From: Solitalea canadensis DSM 3403
GTDB lineage: Bacteria > Bacteroidota > Bacteroidia > Sphingobacteriales > Sphingobacteriaceae
Length of the DNA stretch: 64,000 nucleotides
Assembly: GCF_000242635.2 (NCBI RefSeq)
Contig: NC_017770.1
Location: 2,616,669-2,680,668 of the forward strand
Direction: 5' to 3'
Part shown: piece after piece, positions 43,005 through 52,340 of the stretch
Layout of the letters: each line of letters starts with the position of its first letter
Position numbering within the stretch: position 1 is the stretch's first letter
Made by a program: the position numbers and the translations under genes
The notes under the pieces: generated by a model
What the model saw: only the letters and a program-made list of their open reading frames with translations
Databases searched by the model: none
What the model was told of the DNA's origin: nothing

Positions 43005-43256
43005 ATGAAATTTATTGCTGAAATTGATGTAATGCCGTTAAAGGAAATTCTTGATCCACAGGGAAAAGCTGTAACCGGAAGTATGAAAAACTTAGGTTTA
43101 AGTGAAATTCATAATGTGCGTATCGGAAAACACATTACTTTAGAAGTTGAAGCTGAAAACGAAGCAGTTGCTACTGAAAAAGTTGATACTGCCTGCAAAA
43201 AATTACTTGCCAATTTAATTATGGAGCAATACCATTTTACTTTGCACCAGGCTTAA
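43005..43256 (+). CDS. purS: Phosphoribosylformylglycinamidine synthase subunit PurS
   Basis: 83 residues: KFIAEIDVMPLKEILDPQGKAV, then GSMKNLGLSEIHNVRIGKHI and a final TACKKLLANLIMEQYHF. This is the PurS fold that forms a dimer bridging PurL and PurQ in the three-subunit FGAM synthase. Neither purL nor purQ is in this window, so the gene is away from its partners here. A strong terminator follows. Confidence 0.9.
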   Translation: MKFIAEIDVMPLKEILDPQGKAVTGSMKNLGLSEIHNVRIGKHITLEVEAENEAVATEKVDTACKKLLANLIMEQYHFTLHQA

Positions 43257-43298
43257 TTTTAAGAAAATCAGACGATCAAAACGTTTGATCACATTATA

Positions 43299-43336
43299 AA
43301 ACAAACCGGTAATAATCTTACCGGTTTGTTTTTTTT
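43299..43336. terminator. Terminator between purS and folK
   Basis: AAACAAACCGGTAA/TTACCGGTTTGTTT is a 14 bp stem with a 5-base loop followed by eight T. A smaller hairpin, GATCAAA..TTTGATC at 43274-43290, precedes it. Confidence 0.9.
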
Positions 43337-43340
43337 ATTC

Positions 43341-43829
43341 TTATTGAATAATTTTGCGTACTTCAAGTTTATCAGGACATTCTTCTAGTAGAGTGGCTAT
43401 CGTTTTCTGATAAACCGGATGAATTACTGATGCAGCAATTTCATTAAGCGGTATCAAAGCAAAAAGCCTGTTTTGTAGCTCAGGGTGCGGTATTGTTAGA
43501 CGTTGTGTATTAATCACCGATTGACCCAATAACAAAATATCAATATCAATCAATCGTTCTCCCCACCTTTCAAAACGTTCTCGACCCAACTCATGTTCAA
43601 TTTGCAGTATATCAGCTAATATTTCATGGGCATTGTCTTTAAATGGATTGATTTTAACCGCTTGATTTAAAAAATCAGGCTGATCGGTTTTTCCCCATGC
43701 ATCCGTTTCATACAGTGACGAACACCCGTTAATCTCCCCCACTCTTTCTTCCAATAACTTAATAGCTTGGGCCAAATTTTGTTCCCTATTACCTAAGTTT
43801 CCTCCTAATAATACATATAGCTCATTCAT
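43341..43829 (-). CDS. folK: 2-amino-4-hydroxy-6-hydroxymethyldihydropteridine pyrophosphokinase
   Basis: 162 residues from the ATG at 43829 (MNELYVLLGGNLGNREQNLA); the frame stays open upstream, but those 30 residues do not fit the family. The HPPK signature RWGERLIDIDILLLG and LTIPHPELQNRLFALIPL are present. It transfers pyrophosphate from ATP to the pterin in folate synthesis. It stands alone on the minus strand, divergent from sppA. Confidence 0.93.
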   Translation of the reverse strand: MNELYVLLGGNLGNREQNLAQAIKLLEERVGEINGCSSLYETDAWGKTDQPDFLNQAVKINPFKDNAHEILADILQIEHELGRERFERWGERLIDIDILLLGQSVINTQRLTIPHPELQNRLFALIPLNEIAASVIHPVYQKTIATLLEECPDKLEVRKIIQ

Positions 43830-43976
43830 TAAAAAATAGCGTAGATTATGATTTACGAGCAATTTTAATAATAATTTATTTAGTATACTTGTGTAAGATT
43901 TATTAGTTTTAAACATCATCGAAAAACATTCACAAGTTTTTTAAATTAAATAGCTATTCAACATAAAAAATTCTTC

Positions 43977-45746
43977 ATGGCTCAATTTTTCAAATTTGTA
44001 TTTGCTTCCATGTTGGGTACGTTTATTACCCTCATTATTGGTACAATACTTTTCTTCGCGATCATTGCCGGAATTATAAGTTCTGCAAGTAAAGAGAAAA
44101 ATGTTCAGATTAAAGATAACTCAGTACTCGTATTGAATTTTGATTACGATATTCCGGAACGCACTCCTTCTGATCCTTTCTCTGACTATAATTACAATGA
44201 CTTGCAGAGTAAAAATACAGTAGGATTAAACGATATTTTGAGTGGCATTAAAAAAGCAAAAGACGACCCGAAAATCAAAGGTATCTATATCAATTCGACT
44301 TCCGTTGGAGCAGGCTTTGCTACAGTTGAAGAAATCCGTAATGCCCTGATCGATTTTAAAACTTCAAAAAAATTCATTGTTGCCTATAGCGAGTACCTTA
44401 CTCAAAAAGGATATTATGTAGCTACTGCAGCTGATAAAATTTACCTAAATCCTGTAGGAGGACTTGAATTTAAAGGTTTTGGCAGTGAAATCATGTTTTT
44501 AAAAGGTGCCTTGGATAAACTGGAAATTGAAGCGCAGGTAATCAAGGTTGGCACTTATAAAAGTGCTGTAGAACCTTTTATCCTTGATAAAATGAGTGAC
44601 GCTAACCGTACTCAAACCATGTCTTTTTTAGGTTCGATGTATAACCATTTTTTAGCCAAAATTGGTAAATCACGGAAAATAACAACCGATTCCTTGAGAC
44701 TCATTGCTAATCAGTTATTAGCACAGTCGCCTGAAGATGCATTAAAATTGAGACTTGTTGATGGTTTAAAATATAAGGACGAGATCATTCATCATTTAAA
44801 AGCACAAACTAAAACCAAGTCTGAAGACGATGTTAATGTTGTGAGCTTAAAGAAATACAGAAGTTCTATTGATGAAACCGGAGAATTGCCATCTGACCGT
44901 ATTGCTGTTGTTTATGCATCAGGTGAAATTACAGGAGGCGAAGGTAACGACAATGTTATTGGTTCTGAACGTATTTCACGTGCCATTCGCGAAGTGCGTG
45001 AAAATGACAAAGTTAAAGCTATTGTTTTCCGAGTAAATTCACCAGGAGGAAGCGCTCTTGCTTCCGACGTAATATGGAGAGAAGTTGAGTTAGCTAAAAA
45101 AGTAAAACCTGTTGTTGTTTCGATGGGCGATTATGCTGCTTCCGGAGGATATTACATTTCATGCGCCGCAAATAAGATTTTTGCTCAACCAAATACTATT
45201 ACCGGCTCTATCGGAGTTTTCGGTATCATTCCAAATGCACAGAAATTCTTTAATAATAAGCTGGGCGTAACTTTCGACGGGGTAAAAACTGGCGAACATG
45301 CAGATATGGGAACCATCAGCAGACCTTTATCTGATTCTGAAAAACTGATTTTACAACGTGAAGTAAATCAAACCTATAACACCTTTACTAAAAAAGTAGC
45401 CTCTGGCCGCAGCAAATCGCAGTCTAATGTGGATAGCATTGGCCAGGGAAGAGTATGGAGCGGTACAGAAGCGCTAAGTATTGGTTTAGTTGATAAAATT
45501 GGCGGATTAAATGATGCGATTGAAGAAGCCGCTAAACTAGCTAAGATTACCAGCTATAGAACGGTGCCTTATCCTTCTCAAAAATCAATCTTTGAAAGTT
45601 TCTTTGGTAATGTGACGGATGATATCCAGACTTCGATTCTTAAAAAAGAGTTAGGTCCGGAATACAAGATCTACGAACAAATTAAAAAAGTTTCACAGTT
45701 AAAAGGCGTTCAAGCACGCATGCCGTTTGAGTTTTCAGTAAATTAA
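43977..45746 (+). CDS. sppA: Signal peptide peptidase SppA (67K type)
   Basis: 589 residues, the long two-domain form. An N-terminal transmembrane helix (MLGTFITLIIGTILFFAIIAGII) is followed by two ClpP/crotonase-like domains. The catalytic Lys is in KVGTYKSAVEPF of the first half. The Ser is in GDYAASGGYYISCAANKIFA of the second half, which also has VNSPGGSALASDVIWREVE. It degrades signal peptides and membrane fragments in the inner membrane, forming a tetrameric bowl in E. coli. The next gene (OsmC) starts 36 bp later on the same strand and could be cotranscribed. Confidence 0.93.
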   Translation: MAQFFKFVFASMLGTFITLIIGTILFFAIIAGIISSASKEKNVQIKDNSVLVLNFDYDIPERTPSDPFSDYNYNDLQSKNTVGLNDILSGIKKAKDDPKIKGIYINSTSVGAGFATVEEIRNALIDFKTSKKFIVAYSEYLTQKGYYVATAADKIYLNPVGGLEFKGFGSEIMFLKGALDKLEIEAQVIKVGTYKSAVEPFILDKMSDANRTQTMSFLGSMYNHFLAKIGKSRKITTDSLRLIANQLLAQSPEDALKLRLVDGLKYKDEIIHHLKAQTKTKSEDDVNVVSLKKYRSSIDETGELPSDRIAVVYASGEITGGEGNDNVIGSERISRAIREVRENDKVKAIVFRVNSPGGSALASDVIWREVELAKKVKPVVVSMGDYAASGGYYISCAANKIFAQPNTITGSIGVFGIIPNAQKFFNNKLGVTFDGVKTGEHADMGTISRPLSDSEKLILQREVNQTYNTFTKKVASGRSKSQSNVDSIGQGRVWSGTEALSIGLVDKIGGLNDAIEEAAKLAKITSYRTVPYPSQKSIFESFFGNVTDDIQTSILKKELGPEYKIYEQIKKVSQLKGVQARMPFEFSVN

Positions 45747-45782
45747 GCTTATAACTTCATCCAAATAAACTAAAATCCCTAT

Positions 45783-46196
45783 ATGAAACGATCAGCCACC
45801 GCAATCTGGAAAGGTTCAGGAAAAGAAGGAACCGGAACCCTTTCTACTCAAAGTACAGTTTTAAATAATACACAGTATTCATTTAACAGCCGTTTTGCTG
45901 AAGGTATTGGAACCAATCCGGAAGAGCTAATTGCTGCTGCTCATTCAGGTTGTTTTACGATGAAGCTGAGCTTTTCATTAAATGAAGCAGGCTTTACTGC
46001 CGATGAAATCAACACTCAATGTGCTATAACATTTGAAAATGGTGCATTAGTTGAAAGCCATTTAACAGTAAAAGCTAAAGTTCCGGGCATTGATGCCGCA
46101 ATATTTCAGGAATGCGCAAAAGATGCAGAACTTAACTGCCCGATTTCAAAAGTTTTAAATACAAAGATTACGATGGAAGCTGAATTGATTTCATAA
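45783..46196 (+). CDS. OsmC family peroxiredoxin
   Basis: 137 residues in the OsmC (rather than Ohr) length class. It opens RSATAIWKGSGKEGTGTLST, has GIGTNPEELIAAAHSGCFTM with Cys57, and the second redox Cys119 in AELNCPISKVL. It reduces organic hydroperoxides with a thiol donor such as lipoyl proteins. A terminator follows after about 30 bp. Confidence 0.9.
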   Translation: MKRSATAIWKGSGKEGTGTLSTQSTVLNNTQYSFNSRFAEGIGTNPEELIAAAHSGCFTMKLSFSLNEAGFTADEINTQCAITFENGALVESHLTVKAKVPGIDAAIFQECAKDAELNCPISKVLNTKITMEAELIS

Positions 46197-46225
46197 TTTG
46201 TATCAATTCTGATTCTTTAAAAAAT

Positions 46226-46255
46226 AAAAACGACTGAGTTTTTCAGTCGTTTTTT
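46226..46255 (+). terminator. Rho-independent terminator after the OsmC gene
   Basis: AAAAACGACTGA/TCAGTCGTTTTT, a 12 bp stem with a 3-base loop and a T-run. Confidence 0.9.
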
Positions 46256-46337
46256 TATTTTCATGCTATCAACAAGATTGGATAAAATTATAGCACCGGT
46301 TTCTGATAACTGGTAACTTATAGCTAATATTGCAGTA

Positions 46338-48008
46338 ATGGAAAACAAGATGATTGCCCGCACATTGCGTTTATTATCGCAATTAATGGAGTTACAGGAA
46401 GAAAATCCGTTTAAAATAAAATCAGTAGCCAATGCAGCTTTTAAAATAGACAAGTCTGCGGTTAAAATCAGCACCCTCCCGCTTGAACAACTTGAAAAAG
46501 TGGATGGTATTGGTAAAAGTATCGCACTTAAAGTTGATGAGCTTAATCAAACCGGATCTATTGAAGAGCTCACGCAATTATTGCAAATAACTCCTTCCGG
46601 AATTGTTGAAATGCTGACAATAAAAGGATTAGGACCTAAAAAAGTGCAGATCATCTGGAAACAACTTGGTATTGAGAGCATTGGTGAACTTTATTACGCT
46701 TGCAATGAAAATCGATTAGTTGAGGCTAAAGGGTTTGGATTGAGGACCCAGGAAGATATTAAACGCATCATTGAGTTTACCATGTCGAATATTGGTAAAT
46801 TATTATACGCGCGAGCTGAAGAAGTTGCAGATAAACTTATTGACCTATTAAACTCACTTTCAGGAGTTTTCGAAGTTAAAGTTGCCGGACAAATGGCCAG
46901 AAAATGTGAGATTATTGATATTTTCAGCTTTGTTATTGCTACTGAGAATCCTTCATTAGTTATCGAACAATTAAATACGACAGAACATTTTACAGGAACT
47001 TCAATACAAGAGAATACCTGGAATGGCTCTTTCGACAATTTTCAACTTGAATTAGTGCTTTCTGCACCCGCTGAACTTACGTGGAATGCATTTGTTGCAA
47101 CAGGAAGCAGCTCACATGTTCAGTTAATCTCCGCTTCCGACAGTCTTGACGAGCTTAAGTTATTAACATCTGAACAATCAATTTATGAATCTGTTAACTG
47201 GCCTTACATCATACCTGAATTAAGAGAGGATTGGGACGAAAATAAGCTAAAATCTATAGATCATGGTAATATTATAGTTCTAGAAGACCTAAAAGGAACA
47301 ATACATAATCACAGTACTTACAGTGATGGAATTCATACTTTGCGAGAGATGGCATTGTACTGCAAGGACTTAGGTTATGAATATTTAGGTATTTGTGATC
47401 ACTCTAAGTCTGCATTCTATGCAAATGGATTATTTGAAGACCGGGTTGCAAAACAGCATGCAGAAATTGATCAATTAAATATTGAGCTTGCTCCTTTCCG
47501 CATTTTTAAGGGAATTGAGTCTGATATTTTGTATGATGGCGCTCTTGATTATGCTGACAATGTACTTGCAAGTTTCGATTTAGTAGTTGCTTCGGTGCAT
47601 TCACAATTAAAAATGACTCAAGAAAAAGCAACTGAACGTTTACTAAAAGCTATTGAAAATCCGTACACAACGGTACTGGGCCACCCTACCGGACGTTTAT
47701 TATTGGCTCGTGAAGGTTATTCAATTGACCATAAATTAATCATAGATGCTTGTGCTGCAAATAATGTAGTTATCGAACTAAATTCAAATCCTTTGCGTTT
47801 AGATATGGATTGGAAATGGATCGATTATGCATTAAGCAAAAATGTAATGATCTCTATCAATCCTGATGCCCACCGTAAAGAAGGTATTCATGATATGAAA
47901 TATGGCGTACATGTTGCACGAAAAGCTGGATTAACTAAAAATATGTGCTTTAATGCATTGTCGGCAGTGGAAATTGCTGCTAAATTTGCGACAAAAAAGT
48001 CAAAATAG
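46338..48008 (+). CDS. polX: PolX/PHP-domain protein with degenerate polymerase site
   Basis: 556 residues with bacterial PolX architecture. An N-terminal 8-kDa-like domain with helix-hairpin-helix motifs (VDGIGKSIALKVDEL, IKGLGPKKVQIIWKQL, AKGFGLRTQEDIKRII) precedes a nucleotidyltransferase region (about 175-300). The C-terminal PHP domain starts near 320 (GTIHNHSTYSDGIHTL, GICDHSKSAFY, VVASVHSQLKM, VLGHPTGRLLL, SINPDAHRK) with its metal ligands intact. The polymerase motif normally reading AGS..R......DLD is AGQMARKCEIIDIFSF here, without the two catalytic Asp, and the third Asp site reads QLELVL. It is therefore probably a nuclease or phosphoesterase rather than a polymerase. Confidence 0.88.
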   Translation: MENKMIARTLRLLSQLMELQEENPFKIKSVANAAFKIDKSAVKISTLPLEQLEKVDGIGKSIALKVDELNQTGSIEELTQLLQITPSGIVEMLTIKGLGPKKVQIIWKQLGIESIGELYYACNENRLVEAKGFGLRTQEDIKRIIEFTMSNIGKLLYARAEEVADKLIDLLNSLSGVFEVKVAGQMARKCEIIDIFSFVIATENPSLVIEQLNTTEHFTGTSIQENTWNGSFDNFQLELVLSAPAELTWNAFVATGSSSHVQLISASDSLDELKLLTSEQSIYESVNWPYIIPELREDWDENKLKSIDHGNIIVLEDLKGTIHNHSTYSDGIHTLREMALYCKDLGYEYLGICDHSKSAFYANGLFEDRVAKQHAEIDQLNIELAPFRIFKGIESDILYDGALDYADNVLASFDLVVASVHSQLKMTQEKATERLLKAIENPYTTVLGHPTGRLLLAREGYSIDHKLIIDACAANNVVIELNSNPLRLDMDWKWIDYALSKNVMISINPDAHRKEGIHDMKYGVHVARKAGLTKNMCFNALSAVEIAAKFATKKSK

Positions 48009-48045
48009 ATTTTCAGCATCTATATTAGCTTATTGAACCATACAA

Positions 48046-49035
48046 ATGACTCCAAAAACTAAAATTTTAATCATACGTTTCTCTTCTATCGGTGATATAG
48101 TTTGGACTACCCCCGTAATAAGGGCAGTAAAAGAGCAATTGCCAAATGTTGAACTGCATTTTGCAGTAAAATCTGTTTTTAAGGATGTTGTTAAAGCAAA
48201 CCCCTATATCGATAAACTGCATTTACTTACGAATGACAATTTAAATCAGTTAATCGAATCTTGGAAAGATGAAAAATTTGATTACGTTATTGATCTTCAT
48301 AAAAATCTGCGAACGGCAAAAATAAAATGGAAGTTAAAGGCTAAAACTTATACTTATACCAAGCTTAGCCTTCAACGATTTTTCTTCACACGTTTTCAAT
48401 GGAAAATAATGCCCGATTGGCACATTGTTGACCGGTATATGAAAACAGTTGAGCCATTAGGTGTTGAGAATGATGGAAAAGGACTGGATTATTTCTTTCT
48501 ACCGGAAGATGAAATTGCTACGGCGAATTTACCGGCACCATTGCAAAACGGATTTGACGTTTTTGTAATTGGAGGAAGTGCATTTACTAAACTACTCCCA
48601 TTTAATAAGATGACCGAATTATGCGATAAAATCGCCCGACCGGTAATTTTAGTTGGAGGTAAAGAGGATATTGAAACCGGAGATTTACTTGAAGAACATT
48701 ACAAACAAAAAGCGATTGAAAACCCGGAAAGCAATGTACCTGCAGTAATTAATTATTCTGGCAAACTAACTATCAGTCAATCAGCATGGTTGGTTAAGCA
48801 GGCAGGGCGAGTTTTTGGGCATGATACAGGGTTAACGCATATTGGAGCTGCTTTTCACGAAACAGTGTATTCAATTTGGGGAACAACCTCTCCTGTCGGT
48901 TTCCGTCCATATTGCAAAAATCCTGTAATTTTTGAGAATAATAACCTTAATTGCCGTCCATGTTCTAAAGCAGGCAGAAATTCTTGTCCCAAAAATCACT
49001 TTAAATGCATGAAAGAGATTGAATTTAATTTCTAA
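48046..49035 (+). CDS. Glycosyltransferase family 9 (heptosyltransferase-like)
   Basis: 329 residues with the GT9 two-domain fold. The N-terminus is KTKILIIRFSSIGDIVWTTPVIRAV. The C-terminal donor-binding site has HDTGLTHIGAAFHETVYSIWGTTSP, typical of ADP-heptose:LPS heptosyltransferases. The final cysteine-rich segment (NLNCRPCSKAGRNSCPKNHFKCM) occurs in many members. It would add heptose or another core sugar to lipid A-core. It is followed 9 bp later by the SixA-like gene. With gmhB and the LptG-like gene in this window it supports an LPS-type outer membrane. Confidence 0.88.
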   Translation: MTPKTKILIIRFSSIGDIVWTTPVIRAVKEQLPNVELHFAVKSVFKDVVKANPYIDKLHLLTNDNLNQLIESWKDEKFDYVIDLHKNLRTAKIKWKLKAKTYTYTKLSLQRFFFTRFQWKIMPDWHIVDRYMKTVEPLGVENDGKGLDYFFLPEDEIATANLPAPLQNGFDVFVIGGSAFTKLLPFNKMTELCDKIARPVILVGGKEDIETGDLLEEHYKQKAIENPESNVPAVINYSGKLTISQSAWLVKQAGRVFGHDTGLTHIGAAFHETVYSIWGTTSPVGFRPYCKNPVIFENNNLNCRPCSKAGRNSCPKNHFKCMKEIEFNF

Positions 49036-49044
49036 CCAATTACA

Positions 49045-49536
49045 ATGAAAACATTATACCTTGTCAGACATGCAAAATCAGATAAAACGATAACCGGTAT
49101 CTCTGATTTTGAAAGACCCTTGAATGATCGTGGATTGAGAGACGCTCCTGCTATGGCAAAAATCTTAGCAAAAAAAGTAAACTCGCCCGATTTGATCTTA
49201 TCAAGCCCTGCGGTAAGAGCATTAACAACGGCTCAGCTTTTTGCCGAACCCTTAAATTATAAGGCAGAAAAAATACAGCAATGTGCAGAAATTTATGAAG
49301 CCGGAGTTTCAACGTTATTGAAAACCATCAATGAAATTGACGACAGGAACAACTGTGTAGTTATGTTTGGACATAATCCAGGGTTAACAGATCTATTTAA
49401 TTACTTAACTGACAACGACTTGATCAACCTACCTACCTCAGGAATCGTGAAGATAGATTTTGATCTGGATAGCTGGAAACTCGTTAGTCACGGAATAGGA
49501 ATTTCAACTTATATTGACTATCCGAAGAAGGTTTGA
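49045..49536 (+). CDS. SixA-type histidine phosphatase
   Basis: 163 residues of the histidine phosphatase superfamily. The catalytic His is in LYLVRHAKSDKTI (RH motif), with RPLNDRGLRDAP and SSPAVRALTTAQLF, and the second His in VMFGHNPGLTDLF. SixA removes phosphate from the ArcB phosphotransfer domain in E. coli; in Bacteroidota the target is unknown and the enzyme may act on other phosphohistidines. It is coupled to the glycosyltransferase gene by a 9 bp gap. Confidence 0.87.
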   Translation: MKTLYLVRHAKSDKTITGISDFERPLNDRGLRDAPAMAKILAKKVNSPDLILSSPAVRALTTAQLFAEPLNYKAEKIQQCAEIYEAGVSTLLKTINEIDDRNNCVVMFGHNPGLTDLFNYLTDNDLINLPTSGIVKIDFDLDSWKLVSHGIGISTYIDYPKKV

Positions 49537-49545
49537 GATGGTTTT

Positions 49546-49733
49546 GGGATATGAGATGTGAGATGCGAGATAACTAAACTTAATATTTTATGAGATAACT
49601 ATATATTTTGAGATTTAAGATAACTGAACTTAAGATTTTAGAGATCGCTATATGATTGTTCAATGAATATAGAGATGTGAGATAAAGTATCAACAACACA
49701 TGTCTCACATCTCAAATCCCATATCTCATATCT
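49546..49733. repeat. GAGATATGAG-type inverted repeat, long form
   Basis: TGGGATATGAGATGTGAGAT at the left faces CTCACATCTCAAATCCCATA and CTCATATC at the right. Between them are degenerate internal copies (TTTTGAGATTTAAGATAACT, TTTTAGAGATCGC, ATAGAGATGTGAGATAAAG). It occupies nearly all of the 265 bp gap between sixA and amt and is related to 42133-42206. Confidence 0.6.
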
Positions 49734-49738
49734 AAACA

Positions 49739-49779
49739 AAAAAAGAGCCCTGATCCGCCGGGCGACGGCATCAGGGCTC
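49739..49779 (-). terminator. Rho-independent terminator of the ammonium transporter gene
   Basis: On the minus strand GAGCCCTGAT, an inner GCCG/CGGC pair and ATCAGGGCTC are followed by TTTTTT. It lies 23 bp after the amt stop and is unusually GC-rich for this region. Confidence 0.85.
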
Positions 49780-49801
49780 GGGACCAATTTATCAATAAAC
49801 C

Positions 49802-51151
49802 TTATGATTGAGGTACATACACATTACGACGACTAGAATAAGTTTCGTCGTGTTGGCTCAGATCAAGACCAATGTTTTCATTCTCTTCGTCTACCCGTAA
49901 TCCGATTAAAGCATTAGCAATCTTGAAAATTACCCATGAAACACAGAAGCTATAAGCTACTACAATTAATAAAGCGATCAGGTGCTTGTTAAACAAATCT
50001 ATTCCTCCATAAAACAATCCATCTGCTCCGGCAGGATTAATTGTTTTATTAGCAAAAACACCAGTCAACAACATTCCTATAATTCCACCTAACCCGTGAC
50101 AAGGGAAAACATCCAACGTATCATCAATAGATGTTTTTGATTTCCAGTGAACAGCCAGGTTAGAAATAATACTTGTTACAGCACCGATAAATATACTCGG
50201 ACCGATTGCTACAAAGCCGGCTCCCGGTGTAATGGCAACCAAACCAACTACAGCACCGATGCAAGCACCCAAAGCAGAAGGTTTTCTGCCTCGGGCAGCA
50301 TCGAAGAAAATCCAGCTTAACGCAGCAGAAGCAGAAGCTACTGCGGTAGTGGCAAATGCATACACAGCCAGTGAAGATGCAGATAACGCCGAACCAGCAT
50401 TAAACCCAAACCATCCAAACCACAACATACCGGTTCCAAGAATTACATAAGGGATATTAGCGGGAAAAATACTATTACCTTTTAAAAGATCCTGACGAGG
50501 CTTAAGCACCAGAGCTCCGGCAAGTGCTGCACAACCTGCCGAAATGTGTACAACCGTTCCACCAGCAAAATCCAGAACACCCATTTTAAACAAGAACCCT
50601 TCCGGATGCCAGGTCCAGTGAGCAAGTGGAGTATAAACAAATAATGTAAACAAGATCATTACCAGTAAATAACCGGCAAATTTTATGCGTTCAGCTACCG
50701 CACCAACTACAATTGCCGGTGTTATAATAGCGAACTTTAATTGAAAAATTGCAAAAAGCATCAATGGTATTGTGGGAGCCAGCTTCCATGGAGCACCACT
50801 AAACACATGATTAAACATAAAAAATGTTTTAGGACTTCCAATAAAACCACCAACATCATCACCAAAAGCCAAACTAAATCCTACTACCACCCATAATACT
50901 GTAATAACACCTAAAGCGATAAAACTTGACAGCATGGTTGAAATAATATTCTTTTTATTAACCATTCCACCATAAAAAAAGGCTAAACCTGGCGTCATAA
51001 AGAAAACCATAGCCGAAGCAGTTAAAATCCATGCTATATCCGCAGGAACAATTGCTGAATTATCAGCATTCCCGCCCGAAACTGGAGCGAAAAGACCAAC
51101 AACAGAAATCAACAGCAAAATAAACAGAAAAAAATGCCACTTTTTAGCCAT
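49802..51151 (-). CDS. amt: Ammonium transporter
   Basis: 449 residues with a signal-like first helix and eleven further hydrophobic segments of the Amt/MEP/Rh family (ADIAWILTASAMVFFMTPGLAFFYGGMV, DFAGGTVVHISAGCAALAGALVLKPR, TVVHISAG with a pore His, GLGGIIGMLLTGVFA). The C-terminus GLDLSQHDETYSSR is the cytosolic tail that contacts GlnK in other species. No glnK lies adjacent, which is unusual for amt loci though not rare. It is the last gene of a minus-strand series and has its own terminator. Confidence 0.95.
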   Translation of the reverse strand: MAKKWHFFLFILLLISVVGLFAPVSGGNADNSAIVPADIAWILTASAMVFFMTPGLAFFYGGMVNKKNIISTMLSSFIALGVITVLWVVVGFSLAFGDDVGGFIGSPKTFFMFNHVFSGAPWKLAPTIPLMLFAIFQLKFAIITPAIVVGAVAERIKFAGYLLVMILFTLFVYTPLAHWTWHPEGFLFKMGVLDFAGGTVVHISAGCAALAGALVLKPRQDLLKGNSIFPANIPYVILGTGMLWFGWFGFNAGSALSASSLAVYAFATTAVASASAALSWIFFDAARGRKPSALGACIGAVVGLVAITPGAGFVAIGPSIFIGAVTSIISNLAVHWKSKTSIDDTLDVFPCHGLGGIIGMLLTGVFANKTINPAGADGLFYGGIDLFNKHLIALLIVVAYSFCVSWVIFKIANALIGLRVDEENENIGLDLSQHDETYSSRRNVYVPQS

Positions 51152-51245
51152 AACTTGAAATATTATTTTCTTTATGGCTCAAAAATAAGATTAAATTTTA
51201 TTTATCCATATAAAATTGAATAAAAAATAATCTTTTATTAGAATT

Positions 51246-52340
51246 TCAAGAAATAACTGTATAATATTTACCAGGTAACTGCTTAATAAGACTATTAAAC
51301 TCTAATTGAAGAAGTATTTTTGAAACAAAACTACACGAAAACCCACATTTAAAGATTAAATCATCTATATAAATAGACTTTTCAGCAGAAATTATATCAA
51401 AAACAAACTTTTCATCCTTTGATAACTCAACAAATAACGAAATCGTCTTAATATTAGACTTTACTTTATCTTCCCACAGCATAAAACTGACAAAATCTTT
51501 GGCAGAAGTGATTATTTGTGCTTTGTTATCTCTGATGAGATTATTGCATCCAATAGAGTAATCATCATTAACTCTACCCGGAACTGCAAATACATCCTTA
51601 TTATAACTATTGGCAATATCCGCAGTTATTAACGCCCCACCCGATTCTCCTGCTTCAATAACAATAGTAGCATCAGCTATTCCAGCTACAATCCTGTTGC
51701 GTTTAGGGAAGTTTTCACGATCTGCATTGGTTTCAGAAGGAAATTCACTTAGCAATCCACCTGTTTCCAACATTTTCTCAGCAATACTTCTATGTGTTCC
51801 CGGGTAAATTTTATCCAAACCATGAGCTAATACTCCTATTGTAGATAAATTATTTCTAAGCGCTTCCTTATGAGCCGCTATATCTATTCCATAAGCCAAA
51901 CCACTAACAATAATTGGATTGTACTGACAAATACCTTCAACAAAACGACGGGTAAATTCCTTTCCATACTCCGTTGCTTTTCGGGAACCAACAATATTGA
52001 TGATCCGTTGCCTGTTTAAATCACAATTTCCTTTAAAATAGATCAATATTGGAGCATCATTACAGTTTTTCAACCTTTTAGGATACTGAGGATCCGCATA
52101 AAAATAGGTTTCGATACCGTACCGCTCAATAAATCTAATTTCTTTTTCAGCCCTTAAGAGTACTGCTCTATCCTTAATAGCTTCAACTATTTTAGGTCCG
52201 ATACCAGGAATTTTTAAAAGACTGATTTTTTTAGTGGTAAAAACAGCTTCAGCGGAACCGCAATAGCTAATTAGATTGCGTGCAAGGATGTCGCCAACCC
52301 CAGAAATCTGAGTTAACGCAATTTGATGTAATAAAGACAA
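51246..52340 (-). CDS. dprA: DNA processing protein DprA
   Basis: 364 residues. An N-terminal helix-hairpin-helix part (LTQISGVGDILARNLI, KIPGIGPKIVEAIK) is followed by the Rossmann-like DprA core (INIVGSRKATEYGKEFTRRF, VSGLAYGIDIAAHKEAL, GVLAHGLDKIYPGTH, SEFPSETNADRENFPKRNRI, FAVPGRVNDDYSIGCNNLI). A C-terminal winged-helix domain (VFDIISAEKSIYIDDLIFKC) closes it. It loads RecA on incoming single-stranded DNA during natural transformation. It lies downstream of rsmG on the same strand (about 110 bp). Confidence 0.93.
   Translation of the reverse strand: MSLLHQIALTQISGVGDILARNLISYCGSAEAVFTTKKISLLKIPGIGPKIVEAIKDRAVLLRAEKEIRFIERYGIETYFYADPQYPKRLKNCNDAPILIYFKGNCDLNRQRIINIVGSRKATEYGKEFTRRFVEGICQYNPIIVSGLAYGIDIAAHKEALRNNLSTIGVLAHGLDKIYPGTHRSIAEKMLETGGLLSEFPSETNADRENFPKRNRIVAGIADATIVIEAGESGGALITADIANSYNKDVFAVPGRVNDDYSIGCNNLIRDNKAQIITSAKDFVSFMLWEDKVKSNIKTISLFVELSKDEKFVFDIISAEKSIYIDDLIFKCGFSCSFVSKILLQLEFNSLIKQLPGKYYTVIS

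Noticed and set aside
43830-43919. Upstream extension of folK
   Set aside because: The extra residues do not match the family start, and the ATG at 43829 gives the normal HPPK opening.
49540-49735. CRISPR array
   Set aside because: The repeated words are of variable length and spacing, inverted rather than direct, with no spacers of constant size and no cas genes.
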